A DNA stretch of 64,000 nucleotides from CAJQLB01 sp905479065 (lineage in GTDB: Bacteria > Bacteroidota > Bacteroidia > Flavobacteriales > Flavobacteriaceae): assembly GCA_943846735.1 (NCBI GenBank), contig OX044364.1:682001-746000 (forward strand). Reading direction: 5' to 3'. Numbering within the stretch: position 1 is the stretch's first letter; each line of letters begins with the position of its first letter. Under the pieces are notes generated by a model. That model ran no database searches, was not told the DNA's origin, and saw nothing but the letters and a program-made list of their open reading frames with translations. The position numbers and the translations under genes were made by a program. This document shows, one piece after another, positions 45,240 through 54,388 of the stretch.

Positions 45240-47170
45240 ATAAACCATCAATATTTATAATTTTATTTTTCACAATAACTAATTGTTTAGCACAGTATCA
45301 TAAGACTTACAATTGGAATGAATCACCTGTTATACATGAGCTTACCATGGAAGAAAAAAACAAAGCTTCCGTTGGTATATTAAAAAAGCACATTGTGGAA
45401 TATGCGGAGAGTCTCTTCGGTAATCAATTAAAAATATATGAAACCGAGCATCTAATTACACACGTAAACAATGATGAGGGCATTGCTCGTCACAATACGG
45501 TATATATACCGATGTACGAAGTCATACGTGTTTTAGATATCAAGGCCAGAACTATTAATTCAGAAGGAAAAGTTGTCGTGCTAAATAAAGACAATATTAA
45601 AGAGGTAGAGAATGTTGAAGAATATGGAGATTTTAAAATATTTGCTATTGAAGGGGTTGAGAAAAATTCTGAAATCGAAATATTATATACCGTTGAAAAA
45701 GAGTATGACATGCATGGCCAACAGCAATTACAAGACGAATATCCCATTAGAACGGCTGAATTCGTTTTTATAACTGGTGAGACTACCTCTAGAATAAAAG
45801 CGTATCACACAGAAATCCCCTTTGAATCTGAAGTTATCAATAATAAATTGTCAAAAAGATTAGTACTAGAAAATATTCCTGCGATGCTCGATGAAGAATA
45901 TGCAACTCCCAACGCAAATAAAGTTTCAGTTGCCTATCAGTGTTTTCCTAAAGAACAAAATATTACCCAAGGGATGTTTTGGGATAATGTCGTAACTAAC
46001 ATTGGTCCTCAGTTTTTTCATAAAGACACACTCGACATCGTTAAGACTGATATCAAAAATAGCATCGCTGAAACATCAAATTTATCAACATTTGAAAAGG
46101 CTACTATAATTGATGACTACATCAAGACAAATTTTACAGTGGTCAAAAATAATAATGCTGAGTTATCTAATATGGATTACATCTTGAAAAACAAGTCAGC
46201 AAGCGCCTTTGGCATTTTAAAAACATATTCACATTACTTATACAATTTGGGGATTGAATATGAGATTGTTATCACAGCGAATAGATTTCTTAAGAAATTT
46301 GACCCAGAGTTTTTTAATCCAAATCAACTTCAAGAGTTCCTAATTTACTTGCCTAACGAAGAAAAATATATAAGCCCGGACAGAATTGAGTACCGTGTTG
46401 GTGAAGCCCCGTTCAATATTTTAGGCAACTATGGTGTTTATGTCGTTAAAAATTTTGATTATTACTTTAGTCAAATTGTTCAATCTGACCCAAATTTTAG
46501 TCGAATAAATCGCACGGTAGATATTTTATTTGATACTGATTTGTCTATTGTTACATTGACACAATCCCAAGAATATACAGGACACTGGTCTGCTACAAGT
46601 AGAGCTGTATTAAATTTTTATCCTGAGCAAAGTATCAAGGAGTATGAGGATTATTTAACAGGTTCAGGAATTGAGGATAAAGTCATTGAATCATACGAAG
46701 CTTCAAATACTGAGCTATTACAAATGGAATATAATAAACCATTTATTACAAATTCAGTGATTACATCTGAGAGTCTAGTGGAAGAGGCTGGAGATGATTT
46801 TATCTTTCAAATTGGCAAAGTAATAGGGACACAAAGTGAACTATATCAGGAAACTAAGCGCATCAATCCTATAGAAATGCAATATCCTAATCAATATGAC
46901 TACACAATTTCTATATCAATTCCACCAGGTTTTACAGCAGAAGGATTGACTGAATTAAATATTGATAAAAGTTACAAATCAGTAAAAGGCAATAAGCTAT
47001 GCAAATTTGAATCAAACTATCGAATAGAGAATCAAACAATTATCATTACTATTCAAGAATTTTATAAGTCTAATGAGTATGATTTAAATAGATATGAAGA
47101 ATTTAGAGAGGTCATTAATGCCGCTTCAGATTTTAATAAAACATCTATCTTACTCAAAAAAATACTATAA
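45236..47170 (+). CDS. DUF3857 protein with degenerate transglutaminase-like domain
   Basis: A 644-residue paralogue-like neighbour with signal peptide (IFIILFFTITNCLAQ), a DUF3857 domain and a transglutaminase-like region (about 285-400). Where the first protein has RYGDCKD this one has KNKSASAFGIL, so the nucleophilic Cys is missing, and the His and Asp regions are also changed. It is therefore probably catalytically inactive and may bind or scaffold with the first protein. The start overlaps the previous stop by 4 bases, which implies coupled expression. Confidence 0.82.
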   Translation: MNKPSIFIILFFTITNCLAQYHKTYNWNESPVIHELTMEEKNKASVGILKKHIVEYAESLFGNQLKIYETEHLITHVNNDEGIARHNTVYIPMYEVIRVLDIKARTINSEGKVVVLNKDNIKEVENVEEYGDFKIFAIEGVEKNSEIEILYTVEKEYDMHGQQQLQDEYPIRTAEFVFITGETTSRIKAYHTEIPFESEVINNKLSKRLVLENIPAMLDEEYATPNANKVSVAYQCFPKEQNITQGMFWDNVVTNIGPQFFHKDTLDIVKTDIKNSIAETSNLSTFEKATIIDDYIKTNFTVVKNNNAELSNMDYILKNKSASAFGILKTYSHYLYNLGIEYEIVITANRFLKKFDPEFFNPNQLQEFLIYLPNEEKYISPDRIEYRVGEAPFNILGNYGVYVVKNFDYYFSQIVQSDPNFSRINRTVDILFDTDLSIVTLTQSQEYTGHWSATSRAVLNFYPEQSIKEYEDYLTGSGIEDKVIESYEASNTELLQMEYNKPFITNSVITSESLVEEAGDDFIFQIGKVIGTQSELYQETKRINPIEMQYPNQYDYTISISIPPGFTAEGLTELNIDKSYKSVKGNKLCKFESNYRIENQTIIITIQEFYKSNEYDLNRYEEFREVINAASDFNKTSILLKKIL

Positions 47171-47202
47171 TAATTCTTCCATTTTGAAGTTAAACGAGCA
47201 CA

Positions 47203-48150
47203 TTAATACTGACTTTTTGTGATGTCATCAATTGATCCAAACAATTTATCTCTCCAACTGTTCCAATGATACTTCTTGGCAAAGATGAGTAGAACTAAAG
47301 GAAACACAACAAATAAAGGCATAAACACCTCTGAAAACTCTGCTTTTGTGGGTTCCGAAATATCTTTAAAAACAGAATGTGTTTGAAAAGCAGTCCAATC
47401 AGCCGTAACCAAAAGAGCCGTAAATAAATTATTGGCCAAATGAAATCCTAGTGCCAGCTCTAATCCATCATCCATTAAAGTAATAACGCCAAGAAAAAAA
47501 CCAGTACCTACATAATAAATAAGTAAAACGTATCCCAGCTTCTCAATTTCAGGATTAGCTATGTGTAACAAACCAAAAATTAATGAAGTAGTTACTAAAG
47601 GAATCCATTTATTTTTTGCGAAAACACCAATTCCCTGCATCAAATAGCCACGAAAGACGTATTCTTCAAAACTTGTCTGTAAAGGAACCAAAATAATTGC
47701 TAAAAAAAATAAAATCAAAAAAGGTCTTAATTTAAAATTATACTCATAATGACTCGGGTTTGAAAAGTAATCAACAAATATTAATCCTACAGAGATAGAC
47801 CCCCATAATATTAATGCAAACCAAAACCTCTTCCAATCTATTTGTTTTCGTGATGTTGTTAATTGTAAAAATGATTGTTGATGTAGAAACTTAACTGAAA
47901 GTATGAGAAATACTAAGCCCCCAACAAAAGGTAATAAGACAAAACACAAATTAATGTTTTTATCAAACAAGCTTAACAAGTAACTCGTGTTGTCAAGTTG
48001 GGATTGGTCAACTGATCCGTTAAATGTTTTATATAAGATACCGAGTAAATGAGGTAAAGAAAAAACAAAAACTCCCATTATGGATATACCAAGTCCTATC
48101 AAATATCTCCAAGGTTCGTGTTTAATTTTAAAAGCTGAGGCTATATACAT
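47203..48150 (-). CDS. CPBP family intramembrane glutamic endopeptidase
   Basis: A 315-residue polytopic membrane protein with the Abi/CaaX-protease signature: EEYVFRGYLMQGI (EExxxR) followed by FGLLHIANPEI and FHLANNLFTALLV, which provide the Glu, Arg and His residues of the active site. The natural substrate is unknown. It is 3 nt downstream of menC on the same strand, so it belongs to the men transcription unit by position; a functional link to menaquinone synthesis is not established. Confidence 0.88.
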   Translation of the reverse strand: MYIASAFKIKHEPWRYLIGLGISIMGVFVFSLPHLLGILYKTFNGSVDQSQLDNTSYLLSLFDKNINLCFVLLPFVGGLVFLILSVKFLHQQSFLQLTTSRKQIDWKRFWFALILWGSISVGLIFVDYFSNPSHYEYNFKLRPFLILFFLAIILVPLQTSFEEYVFRGYLMQGIGVFAKNKWIPLVTTSLIFGLLHIANPEIEKLGYVLLIYYVGTGFFLGVITLMDDGLELALGFHLANNLFTALLVTADWTAFQTHSVFKDISEPTKAEFSEVFMPLFVVFPLVLLIFAKKYHWNSWRDKLFGSIDDITKSQY

Positions 48151-48153
48151 ATT

Positions 48154-49188
48154 TTATATTTTAACATTCCATTCTAAATTGTTGTCGTAGCGTAACATCC
48201 CTTTATCAACTTGTAAAGGTGCCGTAAAATTATTTGTAAATAAAGCTCCTGTCCCCAAACCCTGCGGAATTTTAACGTCATAATTAAAGGTCCATTGTGC
48301 TATTGCATTTAATCCCACGTTACTCTCTAACGCACTCGTTATCCACCAACCAATTCTATACTTATTTGCCAAATCTATCCATTCATTTGAGCCTTGAAAA
48401 CCACCAATAAAACTTGGCTTTAGGATAATATAATGAGGTTTAATAACTTGTAATAACATTTCTTTATTACCTCTATCAAAAACACCAATAAGCTCTTCAT
48501 CTAACGCAATGGGCAATAAGGATTTTTCACATAACGCTGCCATGTGTTCAATTTGTCCTTGTTTAATTGGTTGTTCTATCGAATGCAATTGAAAGTCAGA
48601 AAGGGTATTTAATTTTTCTAACGCATCATTTACTGAAAATGCTCCATTTGCATCTACGCGCAATTGAATATCTTCATATGAGTACTCAGATCTTATGAAT
48701 TTTAATAAATTAATTTCAGTCTTAAAATCCAAAGCACCAATTTTAAGTTTTAGGCACTTAAAGCCCTGAGAGATTTTGTTTTTAATTTGAGATTTCATAA
48801 AATCTTTTGAACCCATCCAAATCAAACCATTTATGGGTATTGATGCCTTACCTGAAGTAAAACTCGAAGGAAACAATGTGAATTTATTTTTACTCTCAAG
48901 AGACTTAAACGCCATCTCTAAACCAAATTGAATACTTGGGAATTCCTTTAATTTTTCCAACAGAAATTCGAGCCCTAAATTGATGTTTAAACAGGTCCAT
49001 CCCAGGATCTCCTCAAAATTTGGCACATCATCAACACTAAGACCTCTTAAAATACCACATTCTCCAATACCTTTACGACCCTCATGCTCCAATGCTATAA
49101 ACCATGTTTCTTTTTGAGTCATAACCCCTCGTGAAGTTCCACTTGGACGTTTAAAATTTAATAGATATTTCGTGTAATTTGCTGTCAT
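48154..49188 (-). CDS. menC: o-Succinylbenzoate synthase
   Basis: A 344-residue enolase-superfamily enzyme that dehydrates SHCHC to o-succinylbenzoate. The K-x-K acid/base motif is in CLKLKIGA, and the metal ligands are in RVDANGAFS, IEQPI and ALDEEL; ILKPSFIGG carries the second catalytic lysine. Length is normal. Its ATG overlaps the stop of the UPF0173 hydrolase gene in TAATG. Confidence 0.93.
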   Translation of the reverse strand: MTANYTKYLLNFKRPSGTSRGVMTQKETWFIALEHEGRKGIGECGILRGLSVDDVPNFEEILGWTCLNINLGLEFLLEKLKEFPSIQFGLEMAFKSLESKNKFTLFPSSFTSGKASIPINGLIWMGSKDFMKSQIKNKISQGFKCLKLKIGALDFKTEINLLKFIRSEYSYEDIQLRVDANGAFSVNDALEKLNTLSDFQLHSIEQPIKQGQIEHMAALCEKSLLPIALDEELIGVFDRGNKEMLLQVIKPHYIILKPSFIGGFQGSNEWIDLANKYRIGWWITSALESNVGLNAIAQWTFNYDVKIPQGLGTGALFTNNFTAPLQVDKGMLRYDNNLEWNVKI

Positions 49189-49865
49189 TATAATTCTATG
49201 GCCTCTCCAATTTCTAATAGAATTAACTCTTTGCCTTTTTTATTAAATTGTTGCTTTGCCTCTTCTCGATTAATTTCGATATATCCAAATGTGTCAAAAT
49301 GATATCCTAAAATTTTATCACATTGAATAAAATCACTTGCAAAAATTGCGTCATCAACGCCCATTGTGAAATTATCACCTATTGGGAGAATTGCTAAATC
49401 TAAATTAAACGACAGCGGAATAAGCTTCATATCATAGGATAATGCTGTATCCCCCGCGATATATATTGTTTTATTTGATCCTTCTATAATAAATCCACCT
49501 GGTTGACCTCCATAACTACCATCAGGAAAAGAGGAGGTATGAATTGCATTCGTGTATTTAAGTTTACCAAAATCAAAATCCCAACTACCTCCATGATTCA
49601 TGGGGTGGCATGTTAATTTTTTTTCTAGATAATGATTAGTTATCTCAAAATTTGATATAATCGTAGCATTTGTGCGCCGTGCAATGTCTTCAACGTCTAA
49701 CAAATGATCCTGATGAGCATGTGTCACTAAAATATAGTCTGCCTCTAAAGTGTTAACATCTATATGAGAAGCTTTTGGATTTCCAGAAACAAATGGATCA
49801 ACTAAAATTTTAATATTCTCAATAGTTATCGCCAAACTGGCATGACCTAAAAATTTAATAAACAT
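49188..49865 (-). CDS. UPF0173 family MBL-fold metal-dependent hydrolase
   Basis: A 225-residue MBL-fold protein with VTHAHQDHLLD (HxHxDH), NHGGSWDF, YIAGDTALSYDM and YHFDTF metal-binding blocks. UPF0173 proteins have no firm function. Position between menA (29-nt gap) and menC (1-base TAATG overlap) inside the menaquinone operon is a pattern also seen, as I recall, in other flavobacteria and hints at a supporting role such as thioester or lactone hydrolysis (inference). Confidence 0.88.
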   Translation of the reverse strand: MFIKFLGHASLAITIENIKILVDPFVSGNPKASHIDVNTLEADYILVTHAHQDHLLDVEDIARRTNATIISNFEITNHYLEKKLTCHPMNHGGSWDFDFGKLKYTNAIHTSSFPDGSYGGQPGGFIIEGSNKTIYIAGDTALSYDMKLIPLSFNLDLAILPIGDNFTMGVDDAIFASDFIQCDKILGYHFDTFGYIEINREEAKQQFNKKGKELILLEIGEAIEL

Positions 49866-49894
49866 AAATTATTTGTTTAGTTGCATAAAAATTA

Positions 49895-50806
49895 TCACAT
49901 TCCGTTATAAATAAAGCTCAATCCGAGCGTTAATGACAAAACAAAAGTTGACAGCGCTAATATTTTTAACTGAGAGTCTAATTCCTTTACCTCTTTAACT
50001 TTATACACAAAAACTATATGCCGAACAATTGGTATGAAGGTGACTAAAAACAGTAAATTCATTAATGATCTGTAATAAAGCAATGAGAATAACATTCCTA
50101 AGATTAGAGCAAAAATTAATAGAAAAGCGTGGTAGTTCTTTGCTTTAATTAGTCCAAGTTTGACGGCAACCGTAATTTTATCTGATTCAGTATCAGATTT
50201 CAAATCTCGCATATTGTTCAAGTTGAGTACAGCGGTACTCAATAAACCAACTATACAGGCCGGCATAATTAAGACATGTTCCAAAGATTTAGCAAACAAA
50301 TAATATGCCCCAAGAACGCTTATAATTCCAAAAAACAAGAAAACCATTAAATCCCCTAAACCTCTGTATCCATATGCCGTTTCCCCTATTGTGTATCTGA
50401 GAGCGGCGTAAATGGCCATAAAACCAAGAATAAAAAACACTATTGAAGACAAAAAATGATGTGTTCCAAAGGCTGAAAATATCAACATAAAGATCAGAAA
50501 AATTAAAACAATGATATTAATTTTTATTGCATCAAACATCTCTTTTGGACTGATTTTACCACTTTGAATACCTCTTTCAGGTCCAATTCGATTTCGATTA
50601 TCCGTCCCTTTAACGCCATCTCCATAATCGTTTGCAAGATTTGATAATATTTGGAGCCCTAATGTCACAAGAATCGCTAAACTAAAAATAATAACATCAA
50701 AATAGCCATTGTAGTAGGCGATAGAACCAGCAATTATGATACCGGATAAGGATAATGGTAAGGTTCTGAGACGAAATACCGAGATCCATAACTTAAACTT
50801 ATTCAT
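49895..50806 (-). CDS. menA: 1,4-Dihydroxy-2-naphthoate polyprenyltransferase
   Basis: A 303-residue UbiA-family membrane prenyltransferase with about 8-9 spans. The Asp-rich prenyl-diphosphate site NDYGDGVKGTDNRNRIGPER at about residues 59-78 and the second, NNMRDLKSDTESDK, at about 196-209, are clear. It attaches the polyprenyl chain to DHNA to give demethylmenaquinone. It starts 3 nt after menB ends. Confidence 0.93.
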   Translation of the reverse strand: MNKFKLWISVFRLRTLPLSLSGIIIAGSIAYYNGYFDVIIFSLAILVTLGLQILSNLANDYGDGVKGTDNRNRIGPERGIQSGKISPKEMFDAIKINIIVLIFLIFMLIFSAFGTHHFLSSIVFFILGFMAIYAALRYTIGETAYGYRGLGDLMVFLFFGIISVLGAYYLFAKSLEHVLIMPACIVGLLSTAVLNLNNMRDLKSDTESDKITVAVKLGLIKAKNYHAFLLIFALILGMLFSLLYYRSLMNLLFLVTFIPIVRHIVFVYKVKEVKELDSQLKILALSTFVLSLTLGLSFIYNGM

Positions 50807-50809
50807 ATA

Positions 50810-51649
50810 TCAAGGAATCCATTTTTTTTCAAAATTCGGCTTACGTTTTTCAAGGAAAGCGTCTCTACCTTCTTTTGCCTCATCAGTCATATATGCCAAT
50901 CTTGTCGCTTCACCAGCAAATACTTGCTGACCAACCATACCATCATCTGTTAAATTCATAGCAAATTTTAACATCTTAATTGAGGTCGGTGATTTTTCAA
51001 GAATTTCTTTGGCCCAATTGTAAGCTGTGGCCTCTAATTCCGCATGAGGAATTACAGCATTAACCATACCCATCTCATAAGCCTCTTGCGCGGAGTAATT
51101 ACGTCCTAGAAAGAAAATTTCTCTTGCTTTTTTTTGACCAACCATTTTTGCCAAATAGGCAGAGCCGTAACCCCCATCAAAACTAGTAACATCTGCATCT
51201 GTTTGCTTAAAGATTGCATGCTCTTTACTTGCCAAAGTCAAGTCACAAACAACATGTAAACTGTGTCCTCCTCCTACAGCCCAACCAGGCACAACAGCGA
51301 TAACAGCTTTCGGCATAAATCTTATGAGTCGCTGAACTTCTAAAATATTTAAACGATGATAGCCGTCTTCTCCAACATATCCCTGATGTCCTCTTGATTT
51401 TTGGTCACCTCCACTACAAAATGAATACACCCCATCTTTCGATGAGGGACCTTCTGCACTCAGTAATACAGCTCCAATTGAAACATCTTCGTTAGCATTA
51501 TTTAAAGCATCATACAACTCACTCGTCGTCTTAGGGCGAAACGCATTTCGTACGTCTGGTCTGTTAAATGCAATCCGAGCAACACCTTCACATTTTTTGT
51601 AGGTGATGTCTTCATAAGTTTTTACTTCAATCCAATTCATATTACCCAT
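50810..51649 (-). CDS. menB: 1,4-Dihydroxy-2-naphthoyl-CoA synthase
   Basis: A 279-residue crotonase-fold enzyme that performs the Dieckmann-type ring closure of o-succinylbenzoyl-CoA. ARIAFNRPDVRNAFRP, FCSGGDQKSRGHQGY, GWAVGGGHSLHVVCDLTLAS and SFDGGYGSAYLAKMVG are the standard MenB blocks, including the Asp of TSFDGGYG. Length typical. It is followed after 3 nt by menA. Confidence 0.96.
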   Translation of the reverse strand: MGNMNWIEVKTYEDITYKKCEGVARIAFNRPDVRNAFRPKTTSELYDALNNANEDVSIGAVLLSAEGPSSKDGVYSFCSGGDQKSRGHQGYVGEDGYHRLNILEVQRLIRFMPKAVIAVVPGWAVGGGHSLHVVCDLTLASKEHAIFKQTDADVTSFDGGYGSAYLAKMVGQKKAREIFFLGRNYSAQEAYEMGMVNAVIPHAELEATAYNWAKEILEKSPTSIKMLKFAMNLTDDGMVGQQVFAGEATRLAYMTDEAKEGRDAFLEKRKPNFEKKWIP

Positions 51650-51689
51650 ATATAGAAAATTGCTTCAAAAATAAGATAATCAATTTATT

Positions 51690-52529
51690 TTAGCGATTTT
51701 GAACCAAATAAATCCCATCTTCTTTGAAGAGAATTAAACGTTGTTTGTAGAGATTTCCAATAGCCTTTTTAAAACCTTTTTTACTCATTTGAAGGTCATT
51801 TTTTATGGCTTCAGGGCTCGACTTGTCGGTCAATGGAATAAAGCCATTATTATCTTCCAATTTTTCTAAAATACGCTTAGAATTTGGCTCAATATTTCGA
51901 TAGCCTAGTTGACCTAAAGAAATATCCAACTTGTTACCGGGGCGTATCTTTTTCACGTAACCTTTTAAAATATCTCCAATACTCAAATCAATAAAAATGT
52001 CATCATGGTATACAAGACCCATATGCCTCTTATTAACGATGACATTCATGCCTATATCCGATGGGTGTGACACTATAAGATCTACCTCTTGAAATGGTTT
52101 TACTGACAATATATTGTTATTTAGAAATCTATTTGTTTTACTTGAAGCCACTAATCTATTTGTTTCATCGTCGAGATAACAATGAACTAAATACCATCCT
52201 CCTTTTTTCATTTTAAAGGCCTGCTCCTTAAATGGACAAAACAGCTCTTTAACCATGCCCCAGTCCAGAAATGCTCCCACACTAGTCACTTCATTACATC
52301 GTAGCAGAGCAAACTCACCCTTCATGATATACGGTTTGTCTGTAACCGCTACGAGACGTTCCTCGTTATCTAAATAGACAAATACCTCTAAAAAATCATA
52401 AATTTTATAATTTTCAGGTTTATATCTATTTGGTAGCAACACTTCGTTATCATCATCATCCGCCAAAAAAAGACCGGGATCTCTCTCACGGATAATGGAC
52501 AGGGAATTCATTTCTCCTATTTGTATCAT
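51690..52529 (-). CDS. cvfB: CvfB family S1-like RNA-binding protein
   Basis: A 279-residue soluble protein with three S1-like OB domains followed by a winged-helix C-terminus, as in CvfB/YitL. Clear blocks are VTSVGAFLDWGMVKELFCPFKEQ (second S1), MNVIVNKRHMGLVYHDDIF and KKGFKKAIGNLYKQRLI (winged helix). Staphylococcal CvfB binds RNA and affects virulence gene expression. It lies between menD (150 nt) and menB (40 nt) on the same strand, but no menaquinone-related function is known. Confidence 0.9.
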   Translation of the reverse strand: MIQIGEMNSLSIIRERDPGLFLADDDDNEVLLPNRYKPENYKIYDFLEVFVYLDNEERLVAVTDKPYIMKGEFALLRCNEVTSVGAFLDWGMVKELFCPFKEQAFKMKKGGWYLVHCYLDDETNRLVASSKTNRFLNNNILSVKPFQEVDLIVSHPSDIGMNVIVNKRHMGLVYHDDIFIDLSIGDILKGYVKKIRPGNKLDISLGQLGYRNIEPNSKRILEKLEDNNGFIPLTDKSSPEAIKNDLQMSKKGFKKAIGNLYKQRLILFKEDGIYLVQNR

Positions 52530-52679
52530 AAAACAAATGTAAGCATATTAAAAAGCAATTGCATAAGCTTGTTTAAAAAACACAGTCTCTCGTTTAATTA
52601 ACCTCACTAACTAAAACGTGTTAGACTTTAACTACAGAATATCAACTTTCACAGCCATTCTAACCAAATCATTTATACA

Positions 52680-54344
52680 CTACGCGATAAATTCAAAATA
52701 ATCTAATAGAACTTGGTCGTTGATTTTAGATGGTGTAAAGATTTCTAGAAGTATTGGAGCATTATTATCATCCTTTAATCTTGACATAGCTTCCCGAAGT
52801 TCATTTGATGTCCTTGCTGTCGCATAAACTATGTTAAACATCTCACAAAGTTGCTTGGCCGATAAATTGTGTTTAGTTTCAAAAAAGGTCTCAAATATGT
52901 CTGTATCATTTTTTCCGGGTAAAATTCTAAAAATACCCCCACCACTATTGTTGATAAGTATTATTCTAAAATTATTCGGAATATAATTATTCCACAAAGC
53001 ATTACTGTCATAAAAAAAACTCAAATCTCCTGTCACCAAAAATGTTTGTTTCTTTCCAACAACCGCACACCCTATAGCAGTACTCGTACTACCATCTATA
53101 CCACTGGTACCTCTATTACAAAAAACCTCAACCGAACTATCCATATCAAATAATTGTGCATACCTTACCGTGGCACTATTAGATAACTGTAAAATTATAC
53201 CTTGAGGAAGCTCGTTTATAATAATATCAAATACTTTTAGATCTGAAAAAGGAACTGACCTCAAAAAGGAATCATGTTTTTCACTTCTATGTCTCTTAAC
53301 GGCATTCCACATCGGTTTATAATTACTAATTATTGGACTAATACTCTGTTGAAATATGGCATCAAAAAATTCATTTGGAGAAATTTTAATATGGTGCTCT
53401 AGACAGAAAAAAGTATTATTGGCTTTAAGCTCATCAATGTGCCAGTGGTGTTTTGGTTGAAATTTTCTTAGAAAAGCTTTTATTTTTTTTGAAACTATTA
53501 GCCCTCCAAATGTTAATAAAATATCTGGCCTCAACATCTCCATTTCCTCGGAAGTTAATGGAGAGATAATCTTGTCTATACTCGGGAAAAAGTTAGGATG
53601 ATTCAAATTAGACGTAGTTTCAGTAAAAACAAGAATACTATCGTCATTTGCCAAGCTATTTAACCATTTTTGTGATATTCTATTTGGCGCATGAACTCCT
53701 ACTAAAACCATTTTTTTCTTTGAAGAAGACCACCTTGAAACTATATCTTTTAATAAATTATAATCAACAACTTTCTTATTAAACACCGTTGTTTTAACAA
53801 TAGGATTTACCAAAAGGTCATTCGTCGTTTCATACAAAGGTTCTTTAAAAGGAACATTAACATGTACGGGCCCTTTGCTAATTATAGCATTATTGAGAGC
53901 CTTATTTATTTCGAGGTCGTTAGTCTCCAAATCATTTTCACATAAATTTGCAGAATAAAGACTGTGATTTGCAAAAACTTCTTTTTGGTTAATCGTTTGA
54001 CCATCACCGATATTTATTAAATTTTCAGGTCTATCAGCACTTAAAACAACAAGAGGAATCTCACTGTAAAAAGCCTCGGCAACAGCGGGATAGTAATTTA
54101 AAAGAGCACTGCCTGATGTACAGACTAAGGCAACAGGATGTTCTGTTTGTTGTGCTATTCCCAGTCCAAAAAAAGCAGCACATCGTTCATCTACAACGCT
54201 GTAGCATTTAAAAAAAGAATCCATTGTAAAGCCAATAGTTAAAGGTGCGTTACGACTGCCTGGTGATATGACAATGTGTACAATACCTTTTGCTTTACAA
54301 AGTTGAATTACTGACTGGGCTAGAGGAATATTTGGGTATTTCAT
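52680..54344 (-). CDS. menD: SEPHCHC synthase
   Basis: A 554-residue ThDP-dependent enzyme that adds 2-oxoglutarate to isochorismate, the committed step of menaquinone synthesis. The N-terminal IVISPGSRNAPLTI and the catalytic-Glu region DERCAAFFGLGIA, plus the ThDP-binding GDLSFFYDSNALWNN with LINNSGGGIFRILPG, are diagnostic. It follows menF on the same strand with a 44-nt gap. Confidence 0.95.
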   Translation of the reverse strand: MKYPNIPLAQSVIQLCKAKGIVHIVISPGSRNAPLTIGFTMDSFFKCYSVVDERCAAFFGLGIAQQTEHPVALVCTSGSALLNYYPAVAEAFYSEIPLVVLSADRPENLINIGDGQTINQKEVFANHSLYSANLCENDLETNDLEINKALNNAIISKGPVHVNVPFKEPLYETTNDLLVNPIVKTTVFNKKVVDYNLLKDIVSRWSSSKKKMVLVGVHAPNRISQKWLNSLANDDSILVFTETTSNLNHPNFFPSIDKIISPLTSEEMEMLRPDILLTFGGLIVSKKIKAFLRKFQPKHHWHIDELKANNTFFCLEHHIKISPNEFFDAIFQQSISPIISNYKPMWNAVKRHRSEKHDSFLRSVPFSDLKVFDIIINELPQGIILQLSNSATVRYAQLFDMDSSVEVFCNRGTSGIDGSTSTAIGCAVVGKKQTFLVTGDLSFFYDSNALWNNYIPNNFRIILINNSGGGIFRILPGKNDTDIFETFFETKHNLSAKQLCEMFNIVYATARTSNELREAMSRLKDDNNAPILLEIFTPSKINDQVLLDYFEFIA

Positions 54345-54388
54345 TCATCACAAAGATACAAAATGAAAGGTAAAAACGGCTAAGGGAT

